Shown: piece by piece, positions 8,640 to 17,639 of the stretch | Numbering within the stretch: the stretch's first letter is position 1 | Layout: each line of letters starts with the position of its first letter | NCBI GenBank assembly: GCA_013297995.1 | Contig: JAAFJB010000010.1 | Span: 1-56,237, forward strand | Length of the DNA: 56,237 bases | DNA from: Chitinophagales bacterium | GTDB lineage: Bacteria; Bacteroidota; Bacteroidia; Chitinophagales; Chitinophagaceae | Direction of reading: 5' to 3' | Program-made: the position numbers and the translations under genes | Notes under the pieces: model-generated | Database searches by the model: none | Seen by the model: only the letters and a program-made list of their open reading frames with translations | What the model was told of the DNA's origin: nothing

Positions 8640-9242
8640 TTATTGTTTGGTAGTAGGGGCGGAACTACTGTCTGGAACAATTAGAAAGCTGCCCAAACTT
8701 GGTTCATAATACGTGATACTGGTAAGCTCTTGGTTGGAAATAAACCCCTTTCTAGCCAAAATTTTCTGCCTCGGTGAACGCTGACTCACATTTACTGGTT
8801 TATCGGTATAAAATTTACCAATCGTTTGATCCCAATACATTTCCGAGGTTTCTAGGGTGTCGCCATTGGTACGAATAATTACCACGCTATCACGTAAAAA
8901 AACTTTGTTTTCATTTTCCAGATACCGGCCGTATTTGGCACTTAGTGTGCTTTCAATGATACCTTTTTCGGTAAAAAATTCAACATAAAGCGATTGAGGA
9001 AATTCAGATTTTAACGCACTATCACCTTGGTATCTCAACAAAAGTGGGGCGGTTAGTTTGGCTTTCATCTTACCCCCCATGCTCATATAACTTACAATAT
9101 CTTTGCCCTCTTCAATACTTGGCTTTTTCTTACTTAAGTCTTTCACTTCATTTACATCATTTTCACAGGCTAATATAAAAAAGCAGCCAATCAATATGGC
9201 TGCAACTTTATTTAAATTTTTATAGTAGAAGCAATTAATCAT
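8640..9242 (-). CDS. lptC: LPS export protein LptC (lipoprotein form)
   Basis: LptC passes lipopolysaccharide from the inner-membrane LptBFG complex to the periplasmic LptA bridge. 200 residues; the N-terminus ends in a lipobox (FFILAC, C26), so it is probably lipid-anchored, as is common in Bacteroidota. The mature part has the OstA/LptC-type beta-jellyroll pattern: MSMGGKMKAKLTAPLLLRY, FTEKGIIESTLSAKYGRYLENENKVFLRDSVVI, LETSEMYWDQTIGKFYTDKPV. It overlaps the upstream outer-membrane protein gene by 8 bp, so it belongs to the coaX operon. Confidence 0.9.
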   Translation of the reverse strand: MINCFYYKNLNKVAAILIGCFFILACENDVNEVKDLSKKKPSIEEGKDIVSYMSMGGKMKAKLTAPLLLRYQGDSALKSEFPQSLYVEFFTEKGIIESTLSAKYGRYLENENKVFLRDSVVIIRTNGDTLETSEMYWDQTIGKFYTDKPVNVSQRSPRQKILARKGFISNQELTSITYYEPSLGSFLIVPDSSSAPTTKQ

Positions 9243-10572
9243 ACCTGCGTTTTACAAACCAAATATCGCTTAGGCTAAAGCCGACAGAAATTTGAGCATA
9301 ATTTTCGGTGATATTATTTACCGAAGATCCGCGATTGCCAAATTGTAATGCGGTTTGAATAACTGTATATTGGGTTTCATAAGCCCTCCATTTACGAATG
9401 GGTAAGCCAGCACCAATGCTAAAGCCCATGGTTTTTAACCCCTTTCCATCAGCATTAATATAATCTTGGCCAATATGAAATCCAAATCGATAATTTACAT
9501 TACTAAAATAGTTTCTGGTAGCCAATGGGTTGGGACTAATTTGCCCTCCCAATTTCATCATCCAACTATTACTTAAGGCTTCTTGCTGGCCATAGGAGCG
9601 GTATTTTGTCCATTGTGTACTAGTATATTCAAGCCCAAGCGACCATAATTCAAATACACCTCGTGAGCTGCTAAGCGTTTTATGAAAAACCATTCCAGCT
9701 TCATAAGTAGCTGGAATTTCTATTTTGCCTTTTATATCTTCTTGCTTAAAAACACTATCAATTTCAATAATAGCGCCAGAAGCACTTAGTCCAAACGTTT
9801 GTCTCGTAATATCTTGGGTAGCGTTTAATTTTTGTTGCAAAGTGGCAGTAGCTCCAAATCTTAATAAATAGCTTTCGGTGGACTTTTGAATGGTATTCTC
9901 TTTTTTCTTAAGTGTTACTTCGTATTGAAGACCCAATTGCAAAAACATTTTACCAAAATTGGTTCTGCTTATTGAATTAGATTGGTAATATTTAACGGTA
10001 TCGTTGAAAAAAGTTTTTTCTGTAGTAATTTCTTTTCTACCAAAATTATAGCCAGTATTCGCGCCAATGCTGAATTTTTTCCATTTTTTACCGATTCCAA
10101 TAAAAGCCTGATTCAACCCCCCAGAACCTTGGTAGTTAGTACCCAAACTATCTCCAAGCACTCTTTCATTGGCAATAATAGAGTAGTTGATACGGCTGAT
10201 AGGACGCAACCCAAACGCAGCACCCAATCCTTTGGCTTTATTTATAGGAAGGCCCACCGCAACATAGGAGGGAATAAAATAAATGGAGCTAAATGAACCG
10301 GTAGGATTATTGCTTTTAAGATTTCTTGAGTCGATAGAAAGCCCCAAATCGTAGGAAATCATATAAAAAGCACCGTAGGTAGCGGGGTTATTAAAGTTAA
10401 CAGACTGACCAACATTATTATTTAATCCATCGGCATATGCAGCTTGTAAGCCACCCATACCCCTGCTTATAATATGTTGAGATCCAGTAAGGTTACCTAT
10501 TCCATAGCGTGAAAAAGGAGAGTTTACCTGCGCAAATGCGCAAAACTGAAAGATGAAAATGAAACCAACCAT
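9235..10572 (-). CDS. Outer-membrane beta-barrel protein of the coaX-lptC operon
   Basis: About 445 residues from the start chosen. The frame is open to 10611, but that overlaps coaX by 29 bp; the Met at 10572 gives a good signal peptide (MVGFIFIFQFCAFAQ) and avoids the overlap. After NSPFSRYGIGNL the protein shows alternating hydrophobic strands, many aromatic strand ends and a C-terminal ISVGFSLSDIWFVKRRYD, as in FadL-like or PorV-like barrels. It is conserved by position between coaX and lptC in Bacteroidota (established context, function unknown). An envelope-biogenesis role is inference. Confidence 0.75.
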   Translation of the reverse strand: MVGFIFIFQFCAFAQVNSPFSRYGIGNLTGSQHIISRGMGGLQAAYADGLNNNVGQSVNFNNPATYGAFYMISYDLGLSIDSRNLKSNNPTGSFSSIYFIPSYVAVGLPINKAKGLGAAFGLRPISRINYSIIANERVLGDSLGTNYQGSGGLNQAFIGIGKKWKKFSIGANTGYNFGRKEITTEKTFFNDTVKYYQSNSISRTNFGKMFLQLGLQYEVTLKKKENTIQKSTESYLLRFGATATLQQKLNATQDITRQTFGLSASGAIIEIDSVFKQEDIKGKIEIPATYEAGMVFHKTLSSSRGVFELWSLGLEYTSTQWTKYRSYGQQEALSNSWMMKLGGQISPNPLATRNYFSNVNYRFGFHIGQDYINADGKGLKTMGFSIGAGLPIRKWRAYETQYTVIQTALQFGNRGSSVNNITENYAQISVGFSLSDIWFVKRRYD

Positions 10573-10582
10573 ATAGGTTAGC

Positions 10583-11311
10583 CTACCTGTTATTATACTC
10601 ACTAATTGCATATAAGCCTTTAAAAATTAGGTTTGGGTCGGCAAATATCCTGTTTTTTAGGCGAGGTACAAAAAAAGGCAGGTCGCCCCCGGTTAATAGC
10701 ACGTTAAAGTTATGGTATTTAAGGGCGTAAGAATCAATAATACCGTCTATTTCAGCCGTTATACCCAATATAACACCGCTTAATAAATTTGTTTTGGTAT
10801 CGTAGCCAACAAGGGGGAAATGAGCTTCGGCGTGAATCATTGGAAGCAAAGCCGTTTGTTCGTGCATAGCTCTGAACCGCATATTCATACCTGGAGAGAT
10901 ACTTCCACCCAGAAATTCGTGCTTATTATTGATGAAATTATAGGTAATGCAAGTACCTAATGCAATAACTAAATTGTGTTGGTGGGGAAAGCGATCAACG
11001 GCTGCGGCAACCAGTGCCAGCCTATCTGCTCCAATGGTTTCGGGTTTACCTACGGGTGTGGTAAGTGGGAGCTTACTGGTATGATTTAGTAAGTGAAATT
11101 GGGTATAAGCCTGCAGCAATTGTTCCAGTGCTGGGGGGTGGTTAATTACAGAAGACAAAATAGATTTATCTGCATGCGTGCTTTTAAGAATGGCTTCAAT
11201 GGTGTTGGTGTGGGTATTGGGCAGTACCTGTTCTTCTATAAATTGATGGTTTTTAAAAATAGCCATTTTTAAACGGGTATTGCCAAAGTCGAAACAGAGT
11301 GTGGTTTGCAT
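10583..11311 (-). CDS. coaX: Type III pantothenate kinase
   Basis: Phosphorylates pantothenate, the first step of coenzyme A synthesis; type III enzymes are insensitive to CoA and use a monovalent cation. 242 residues with the ASKHA-type phosphate loop LCFDFGNTRLKMAIF (residues 5-19), GADRLALVAAA near 98, the second phosphate motif VIALGTCITYNFI near 115 and LGGSISPGMNMRFRAMHEQTALLP, all typical of CoaX. It lies 7 bp after the LON-N gene on the same strand and heads the run coaX / outer-membrane protein / lptC. Confidence 0.96.
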   Translation of the reverse strand: MQTTLCFDFGNTRLKMAIFKNHQFIEEQVLPNTHTNTIEAILKSTHADKSILSSVINHPPALEQLLQAYTQFHLLNHTSKLPLTTPVGKPETIGADRLALVAAAVDRFPHQHNLVIALGTCITYNFINNKHEFLGGSISPGMNMRFRAMHEQTALLPMIHAEAHFPLVGYDTKTNLLSGVILGITAEIDGIIDSYALKYHNFNVLLTGGDLPFFVPRLKNRIFADPNLIFKGLYAISEYNNR

Positions 11312-11318
11312 GAACGGT

Positions 11319-11960
11319 TTATGAATTAAAATTATGCCCTTTTATTGCTTTGAAGTGACCATTGAGTTCAATTTTTTGTTTTAACTGCTCCATACCAGCA
11401 ACCACTGGAATTACTTTTTCTAGGTGGCGCCGAAGGTATTCCAGTCTTTGATCTTCATTAAATAATCCCAATAGTTCATATTCTTCTTCCAAGGCAAGCC
11501 CCGCATGGTGGGCTATATCATAGCTTAGGATTTCTGACACTTTCGTTTTAAAATTTTTAGAAACGTTTAATAATCGATGTAAGATATACACCGAATCTAA
11601 AATTTTAAATGAAACAAAAGGTTTGGGATTGATCTCATTTTCGGGATAGCTCACTACAGCTCCATTGTATAGCTTGTTGGGAATTTCACCCGTAATTTCT
11701 AAAATGGTAAATATTTTGAGCCCCTTGGTTTTAACGTCCATTTTGCCATCATCATACACTTCAACAATTTCGGTAATTTGTACCAGCACGCCCATTTCAG
11801 CAATTCCATTTTTTAAAACTACGGGAATACCAAAAGGCTTGCCTTCTGCAAAACAGTCGGTAATTAACTGTTTATACCTCGGTTCAAAAATATGTAGGTT
11901 CAATGCTTCGCCCGGGTACACAACCAATGCCAGCGGAAAAATCGGGACAAAATTTATCAT
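11319..11960 (-). CDS. LON peptidase substrate-binding (LON-N) domain protein
   Basis: 213 residues forming a stand-alone LON-N domain: FVPIFPLALVVYPGEALNLHIFEPRYKQLITDC at the N-terminus is the hallmark, followed by GKPFGIPVV and VLVQITEIVEVYDDGKMDVKTKGLKIF. There is no AAA+ or protease part, so this is the small PUA-like family, not Lon itself. Its role in bacteria is not settled; it may bind peptides or regulate proteolysis. The C-terminal third is helical (LLGLFNEDQRLEYLRRHLEKVIPVV). It starts the operon leading to coaX. Confidence 0.92.
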   Translation of the reverse strand: MINFVPIFPLALVVYPGEALNLHIFEPRYKQLITDCFAEGKPFGIPVVLKNGIAEMGVLVQITEIVEVYDDGKMDVKTKGLKIFTILEITGEIPNKLYNGAVVSYPENEINPKPFVSFKILDSVYILHRLLNVSKNFKTKVSEILSYDIAHHAGLALEEEYELLGLFNEDQRLEYLRRHLEKVIPVVAGMEQLKQKIELNGHFKAIKGHNFNS

Positions 11961-12260
11961 AAGTTCAGGTTAGCCAGTGATAAGGCTTTGGTTATTTGCT
12001 GCACAATTTAAGTAAAATGAAATAAGCTGTCACAAAATTTGTTACTGATTTGTGCTTAATTCCACCAAAGCAAATATTGCATAAAATAGTTTACATAAAT
12101 GCAACGGGAAGCATACAATTGCTGTCATAATTAAAAGCATAGAATAAAATACAAAGCAGTATGGTACAGTACAGTTGGCATTTTAAAAAATGTTAAATTC
12201 ATTATTGCAATGTTTTTAAACATATAGCATGCTACTAAATACAAACCAATACAACCTAAA
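11961..12260. other. AT-rich divergent intergenic region
   Basis: A 300-bp gap between the LON-N gene (minus) and a lipoprotein gene (plus). It must hold both promoters. I see no clear TAnnTTTG pair, no convincing reading frame and no RNA-like structure. An open frame on the minus strand (12131-12388) overlaps the lipoprotein gene and has poor composition, so it is not taken as a gene. Confidence 0.5.
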
Positions 12261-12740
12261 ATGAAAAACACTCCTATAAGTATACTATCCTGTATAATAT
12301 TGCTCAGCGCACTATTATCTTGTAAAAAAAATGAAGCTATTATTACCAAGCCAGTGGAAGTAAATGGAAAATGGAATTGGATTTTCACAACATTGGTTTA
12401 CCCCGATCCTCAAACTGGAAGTTCATTTAAGCAAACGCCTTTAAATTCGGGCAATACAGAAAGTATGGAATTTGAATTAAATAAGGTTTGGAGAAGGAAG
12501 GTGAATACTATTGTAGTAGACTCAGGTACTTATACCTTAGAGCATCTTCAATATATCAGTCCCACAAATATTGTTTACAATTATGACAGGTTAAATTACT
12601 TTAGAAATGGATCTATTTTAGGAGAAGATTATTATGAGATGCGAAAAGATACATTAGTATTTAATCCTACCCTTCGTGGTTTTTACACTTCACTAAATGT
12701 TCCGGTTGGAAGTGGGTCTAAATATTTTTTAAAACAGTAA
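12261..12740 (+). CDS. Small lipoprotein of unknown function
   Basis: 159 residues. The leader MKNTPISILSCIILLSALLSC ends in a lipobox with C21, followed by KKNEA, so the protein is lipid-anchored. The mature part resembles small lipocalin-like lipoproteins of Bacteroidota: VNGKWNWIFTTLVYPDPQTG opens a GxW-type strand, then SMEFELNKVWRRKVN, SGTYTLEH and an acidic/aromatic C-terminus (YEMRKDTLVFNP). I do not recognise a named family. It may share a transcript with the short frame after it. Confidence 0.75.
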   Translation: MKNTPISILSCIILLSALLSCKKNEAIITKPVEVNGKWNWIFTTLVYPDPQTGSSFKQTPLNSGNTESMEFELNKVWRRKVNTIVVDSGTYTLEHLQYISPTNIVYNYDRLNYFRNGSILGEDYYEMRKDTLVFNPTLRGFYTSLNVPVGSGSKYFLKQ

Positions 12741-12752
12741 CTATTAAAAATA

Positions 12753-12902
12753 TTGAAAAAAATAATTATTGCAATTTTAGTAATATCATGCTTGTTATGC
12801 ATTTATAGTATTTATAAATTTCAGAGTAGGATACCACTGCTTTTGAATTTTCTATTGGTACTAATTGTAATAAATTTTAATAGTAAAATAGAGCCTAACT
12901 AA
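12753..12902 (+). CDS. Possible 49-residue membrane peptide (TTG start)
   Basis: A short frame 12 bp after the lipoprotein gene. From a TTG codon it reads (M)KKIIIAILVISCLLCIYSIYK and ends FNSKIEPN at a TAA. It has two hydrophobic stretches split by a short basic turn (KFQSR), which looks like a two-pass membrane peptide. There is no ATG in frame between the previous stop and the hydrophobic part, so the start would be TTG or ATT. AT-rich DNA gives hydrophobic chance frames, so this is only a candidate. Confidence 0.35.
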   Translation: MKKIIIAILVISCLLCIYSIYKFQSRIPLLLNFLLVLIVINFNSKIEPN

Positions 12903-12951
12903 GGATTTTAAGAAATGGATTGCTATTAGAATAAAAATTTTTTTAAAAACG

Positions 12952-14379
12952 CTATTTCCATCCGCCGCCCAAAGCTTTGTAAATATTTGTTACAGCAATC
13001 CATTGATTTTTCTTGGCCTCTACTAACTCTAATTTTGCAGAAAGAGCATCACGTTGAACAGTTAAAACTTCCAAATAATTGGCTCTTGCCGATTTAAATA
13101 AATCTTTGGCAACTTCAATTGAAACAATTAATGTTTGGGTTTCTTTATTTTTTACCTCATAAAATTTACCAAGGTTTTTTATATTAGACATTTCATTGTA
13201 CACTTCTACATATCCATTCAGTACAGTTTTCTGGTAATTGAATAATACAGATAACTGATTGGCTGTTGCATTTTTAAACTCTGCTTTTATAGCATTGCGG
13301 TTAATGAAAGGTGCAGCTAAGTCCCCCACAAAATTAAAAGCTAAATTCTGGAAGTTTGGAATAATATATTTTGGTTTAAAACCTTGTACACCTAAAATTC
13401 CGGTAATGCCAATACTCGGCAAAAATTCTGCTCTAGCAATCTGCACATCTAATTTTGCCGCTTCTACTTCTAACTCAGCTTTTCTAATATCTGGCCTGTT
13501 TTGCAATAGTTGTGGTGGAATACCCACTTTAATAAGCTTTAAAGCAGGCGAGGTAAATAGCCCTTTTTCTCTAGCTATATTTTGTGGGTAGCGACCTAAT
13601 AAAAAATTAATCTTATTTTCTGTTTCAGTAATACTTTGTAGAATACCAAATTCTTGTGCTTGAGAATTATATACCAATGCTTCAAATTGTTTAACCCCAA
13701 GCTCTGATGCTTTTGCTGCGTCTTTTTGAATTTTTAAAACTTCAAGCTCGTTCTTTTGTAATTCAATAGCCTGTTTAATAATATCCAACTGATTATCCAG
13801 CGCCAATAATTCAAAATACGAATTAGCAATTTCGGCGACTAAATTTGTTATTAAAAAATTTCTGCCTTCCTTACTTTGAAAATACCTAAGTACAGCAATT
13901 TTTTTGGCATTGTGTAACTTGCCCCAAATATCGGCCTCCCAGCTTGCTCTGAAGCCCAAGAAAATATCACCAATTGGTTCTGGCACTTCTGTATCATCTA
14001 TAATTTTTGTAGATGCATTTCCAGCACCAGCAGCCGTGTAGCGCCCCGTTTTTTCTAGCCCTAAACCCACCGCTCCATTTACTTTTGGTAATAAATTGGC
14101 ATGTTTAATTCTTATTCCATTTTTTGCAATCTCAATATCTTGTATTGTTGTTAATAGTTCATAGTTGTTTTTGAGAGCCGAATCAATAAGTGCAACTAAA
14201 TTAGGGTCGCTAAAAAAAGAATTCCACCTTATAGAAGCCATATTGCTCGAGTCGATGGACTCATTAAATGTAGGTGGACTAATTTGCAAATTTTGTACCT
14301 GCTCAATTGCAGGTACCTTACATCCAATAATAGTTAAAAGAGCAATAATGCCTGGCAGATATATTTTTTTCTTGTTCAT
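12952..14379 (-). CDS. TolC/NodT-type outer-membrane efflux lipoprotein
   Basis: 475 residues; the leader ends in a lipobox (LLTIIGC, C20). The body shows the two OEP repeats: LIDSALKNNYELLTTIQDIEIAKNGIRIKHANLLPKVNGAVGLG, then QLLQNRPDIRKAELEVEAAKLDVQIARAEFLPSIGITG, the latter being the classic NodT family signature. It forms the outer-membrane exit duct of the RND pump encoded just upstream. It is the third gene of the operon adaptor / pump / duct, with a 57-bp gap after the pump gene. Substrates cannot be predicted. Confidence 0.94.
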   Translation of the reverse strand: MNKKKIYLPGIIALLTIIGCKVPAIEQVQNLQISPPTFNESIDSSNMASIRWNSFFSDPNLVALIDSALKNNYELLTTIQDIEIAKNGIRIKHANLLPKVNGAVGLGLEKTGRYTAAGAGNASTKIIDDTEVPEPIGDIFLGFRASWEADIWGKLHNAKKIAVLRYFQSKEGRNFLITNLVAEIANSYFELLALDNQLDIIKQAIELQKNELEVLKIQKDAAKASELGVKQFEALVYNSQAQEFGILQSITETENKINFLLGRYPQNIAREKGLFTSPALKLIKVGIPPQLLQNRPDIRKAELEVEAAKLDVQIARAEFLPSIGITGILGVQGFKPKYIIPNFQNLAFNFVGDLAAPFINRNAIKAEFKNATANQLSVLFNYQKTVLNGYVEVYNEMSNIKNLGKFYEVKNKETQTLIVSIEVAKDLFKSARANYLEVLTVQRDALSAKLELVEAKKNQWIAVTNIYKALGGGWK

Positions 14380-14436
14380 TTAGTTTAATTTTTGTTGATG
14401 AAATCCCGCTAACACACAAATAGTTTGTATGATTAA

Positions 14437-17400
14437 TTACAATTGTATATGTTCATTCATTGCATTTGATATGGCTTTTTCTTCTTCATCTTTTACCAAA
14501 ATATTTTTCTCAGATATGCTGGCAAAAATATAATAGAGGCCGGGAACAATTAATACACCAAATACAGTTCCAAATAACATACCACCTGCCGCAGCAGCAC
14601 CAATGGTTCTATTGCCAATGGCACCAGGGCCGGTTACAAAAACCAATGGTAACAAGCCAGCAATAAATGCAAAAGAAGTCATTAAAATTGGTCTAAGTCT
14701 TGCAGAAGCTCCTTCAATAGCAGCCTGTTTTACAGTTGCCCCGCTACTATGCCTTTGCACAGCAAACTCTACTATTAATACCGCATTTTTTCCTAAAATA
14801 CCAATTAACATTACCATGGCAATTTGGGCATATATATTGTTTTCTAAGTTCAACACTTTTAGTAAGAAGAATGCACCAAAAATTCCGACAGGTAAGGATA
14901 AAATGATAGGCAATGGCAATACAAAACTCTCGTATTGCGCAGATAATACTAGGTAAACAAATACAAGCGAAATTATAAAAATGTAAATAGCTTGATTGCC
15001 TTGTCTCGATTCATCTAATGATATACCAGCCCACTCAAAACCAAAACCTTTGGGTAAAGATTTATCAGCTACTTCTTTAATAGCTTCCAATGCGTTACCA
15101 CTGCTATATCCTTCCGCTGGACCACCACTTATTTGTGAGGCATTAAATAAATTGTGTCTGGTAATTTCACTAAGTCCAAATACTTTCTCAAATCGCATAA
15201 ATGCAGCATAAGGAACCATTTCTCCTTTATCATTTTTCGTATATAATTTAAGTACATCTTCAGGAGTAACCCTGTACTGGGGTAATGCTTGAACCATTAC
15301 TTTATACTGCCGATCATATTTAATGAAATTGGTTTCATAGTTGCTGCCAATTAGGGTAGATAAATTATCTAACGCATCGCCAATTGTCACACCTTTTTGC
15401 TCAGCTTTTTCATTATCTAGTTTTAATAAATACTGGGGGAAACTGGCACTATAAAAAGTAAAAACAGAAGTCAACTCTTTTCTTTTACTAAGGTTATTTA
15501 CAAAGTCTTTTGTAACGGTTTCCATTAATTTATAATCGCCAGTTCCAATTTTATCAACTACCCTTAATTCAAAACCACCAGCAGCTCCATATCCAGGTAC
15601 TGCAGGTGGAGGAAAAAATTCAATGCTCGCTCCTTTAATACTTTGGGCTTTTTCTTCTAAATCTTCCATCACCTGAGCCAAGGTTCTTTTTCTTTCACTC
15701 CAATCTTTTAGGTTTATTAAAAGACTACCAGAATTCGCACCCGTTCCTTCGCTTAGTATTTCGTAACCAGCCATTGCTGAAACTGATTTAATTTCTGGAA
15801 TGGTGGCTGCTACTTTTTGTAATTGACCGCAAACATCGTCGGTACGTTCAAGTGTAGAACCTGGCGGTGTAAGAACTATTGCATAAAATATTCCTTGATC
15901 TTCATTGGGAATAAAACCAGCAGGCACTTTAGAACTTAATGCCCAGGTTCCAATACAGAATAAAACTAAGGTTATAAAAGTTACTACTCTTCTATTCACA
16001 ATAAGCCCTATAAGTTTTTTGTACTTACTATTTAAATTATTAAACCAATCATTAAAACGTATCAAAAATTTATTAAGTAAGGTTTTTCTTTTGGGTTTTC
16101 CATGGGTGTTTTTTAACATCATTGCACATAATGCTGGCGTAAATGTTAATGCTACTACCCCTGAAAGAATAATTGCAGTGGCCATGGTTACAGAAAACTG
16201 TCTGTAAAAAATACCCACAGGGCCACTCATAAAGGAAACAGGAATAAATACCGCTGCCATAACCATTGTAATGGCAATAATAGCACCTCCAATTTCTTTC
16301 AAGGCCATTTTAGTGGCTTCAAGTGGTGAGCAATGAAATTCTTCCATTTTTGCATGCACTGCTTCTACCACCACAATGGCATCATCTACAACAATACCAA
16401 TGGCTAATACCAAAGCAAACAAGGTTATAAGATTTAGTGTAATACCAAATAATTGCATAAAAAAGAAAGTGCCAATTAATGATACTGGTACTGCAATTGC
16501 AGGAATAAGCGTACTTCGCCAATCTGCTAAAAAAAGAAATACCACCAGTGATACCAATAAAAATGCTTCTACTAATGTGTGTATTACTTTTTCTATAGAC
16601 GCATCTAAAAATAAGGAAACATCATAACCAATTTGATAGTCAATTCCTTTTGGAAAGGAACTTTTTTTAATTTCTTCTAGCTTTATTTTAATACGCTTTA
16701 TTACATCGCTTGCATTACTTCCATAAGATTGTTTAATAACAATAGCAGAGGATGCTTTGCCATTTAATTTAGAGTATAAATCGTAATAAGCGTTGCCAAA
16801 TTCAACATTGGCAATATCCTTTAGCTTTAATAGTTGACCTCCTACTTCGCTTTTAATAATTATATTTTCATAATCTTCTTTTTTGGTATATCTGCCTGAG
16901 TACTTTAACACATATTCAAATGCTTGGGACTGTTTACCACTGGCTTCTCCCAATCTACCGGGCGATGCTTCTAAGCTTTGATCTCCCAACGCTTTCATTA
17001 CATCATCTGCCGAAACCTTATAAGCAAACATTCTGTCGGGCTTAAGCCAAACCCTCATACTATACTCCCTATTGCCCAATACATCGGCAAAACCAACACC
17101 TTCAATTTTTTTTAATTCTGTTAGCAGGTTAATATCTGCAAAGTTGAATAAGAAGTTTACGTCTAAATTTGGATCGTTGCTATACAAATTAATATACATC
17201 AACATGTTTTTTTCTTCTCTGGTTATTTTAACACCTTCGCGAACTACAATGGGGGGTAGTTTATTTACAACAGCCGCAACCCTATTTTGAACCTGAACAC
17301 TTGCAATATTTGGATCGGTACCTAATTCAAAAACTACTTGTATGGTTGCAGTTCCGTCATTGCCTGCATCTGATCCAATATATTTTAATCCAGGTATGCC

Positions 17401-17610
17401 ATTAAGCGCACGTTCTAATGGAATAACCACACTTTTAATCATTAACTCTCCATTTGCTCCTGGATATTCTGCACTAATATTTACTTTTGGAGGAGATATA
17501 TTGGGGAATTGGGTTACGGGTATTTTTAACAAAGCTAGTAATCCTAAAAAAACAATTATTAATGAAACAACGATAGAGAGTACAGGTCGCTGTATGAACT
17601 TACTGAACAT
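14437..17610 (-). CDS. RND multidrug efflux permease (HAE-1/AcrB type)
   Basis: 1057 residues, the usual length for HAE-1 pumps. It uses proton motive force to expel drugs or hydrophobic compounds. Motifs: MFSKFIQRPVLSIVVSLIIVFLG at the N-terminus; the proton-relay segment ALVLAIGIVVDDAIVVVEAV in TM4 with both aspartates; GPVGIFYRQFSVTMATAIILS; the TM10 lysine in MLIGILGKNAVLIVEFA; and TSFAFIAGLLPLVF near the C-terminus. Twelve membrane helices with two large periplasmic loops fit. It begins 29 bp after the adaptor gene and forms an operon with the adaptor and the TolC-type gene. Confidence 0.97.
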   Translation of the reverse strand: MFSKFIQRPVLSIVVSLIIVFLGLLALLKIPVTQFPNISPPKVNISAEYPGANGELMIKSVVIPLERALNGIPGLKYIGSDAGNDGTATIQVVFELGTDPNIASVQVQNRVAAVVNKLPPIVVREGVKITREEKNMLMYINLYSNDPNLDVNFLFNFADINLLTELKKIEGVGFADVLGNREYSMRVWLKPDRMFAYKVSADDVMKALGDQSLEASPGRLGEASGKQSQAFEYVLKYSGRYTKKEDYENIIIKSEVGGQLLKLKDIANVEFGNAYYDLYSKLNGKASSAIVIKQSYGSNASDVIKRIKIKLEEIKKSSFPKGIDYQIGYDVSLFLDASIEKVIHTLVEAFLLVSLVVFLFLADWRSTLIPAIAVPVSLIGTFFFMQLFGITLNLITLFALVLAIGIVVDDAIVVVEAVHAKMEEFHCSPLEATKMALKEIGGAIIAITMVMAAVFIPVSFMSGPVGIFYRQFSVTMATAIILSGVVALTFTPALCAMMLKNTHGKPKRKTLLNKFLIRFNDWFNNLNSKYKKLIGLIVNRRVVTFITLVLFCIGTWALSSKVPAGFIPNEDQGIFYAIVLTPPGSTLERTDDVCGQLQKVAATIPEIKSVSAMAGYEILSEGTGANSGSLLINLKDWSERKRTLAQVMEDLEEKAQSIKGASIEFFPPPAVPGYGAAGGFELRVVDKIGTGDYKLMETVTKDFVNNLSKRKELTSVFTFYSASFPQYLLKLDNEKAEQKGVTIGDALDNLSTLIGSNYETNFIKYDRQYKVMVQALPQYRVTPEDVLKLYTKNDKGEMVPYAAFMRFEKVFGLSEITRHNLFNASQISGGPAEGYSSGNALEAIKEVADKSLPKGFGFEWAGISLDESRQGNQAIYIFIISLVFVYLVLSAQYESFVLPLPIILSLPVGIFGAFFLLKVLNLENNIYAQIAMVMLIGILGKNAVLIVEFAVQRHSSGATVKQAAIEGASARLRPILMTSFAFIAGLLPLVFVTGPGAIGNRTIGAAAAGGMLFGTVFGVLIVPGLYYIFASISEKNILVKDEEEKAISNAMNEHIQL

Positions 17611-17639
17611 ATTATTTAATTTAAATTACGCAATCACTA

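Noticed and set aside
12131..12388. An 85-codon minus-strand frame before and within the lipoprotein gene
   Set aside because: The plus-strand gene has a lipobox leader; the minus frame is hydrophobic by chance in AT-rich DNA.
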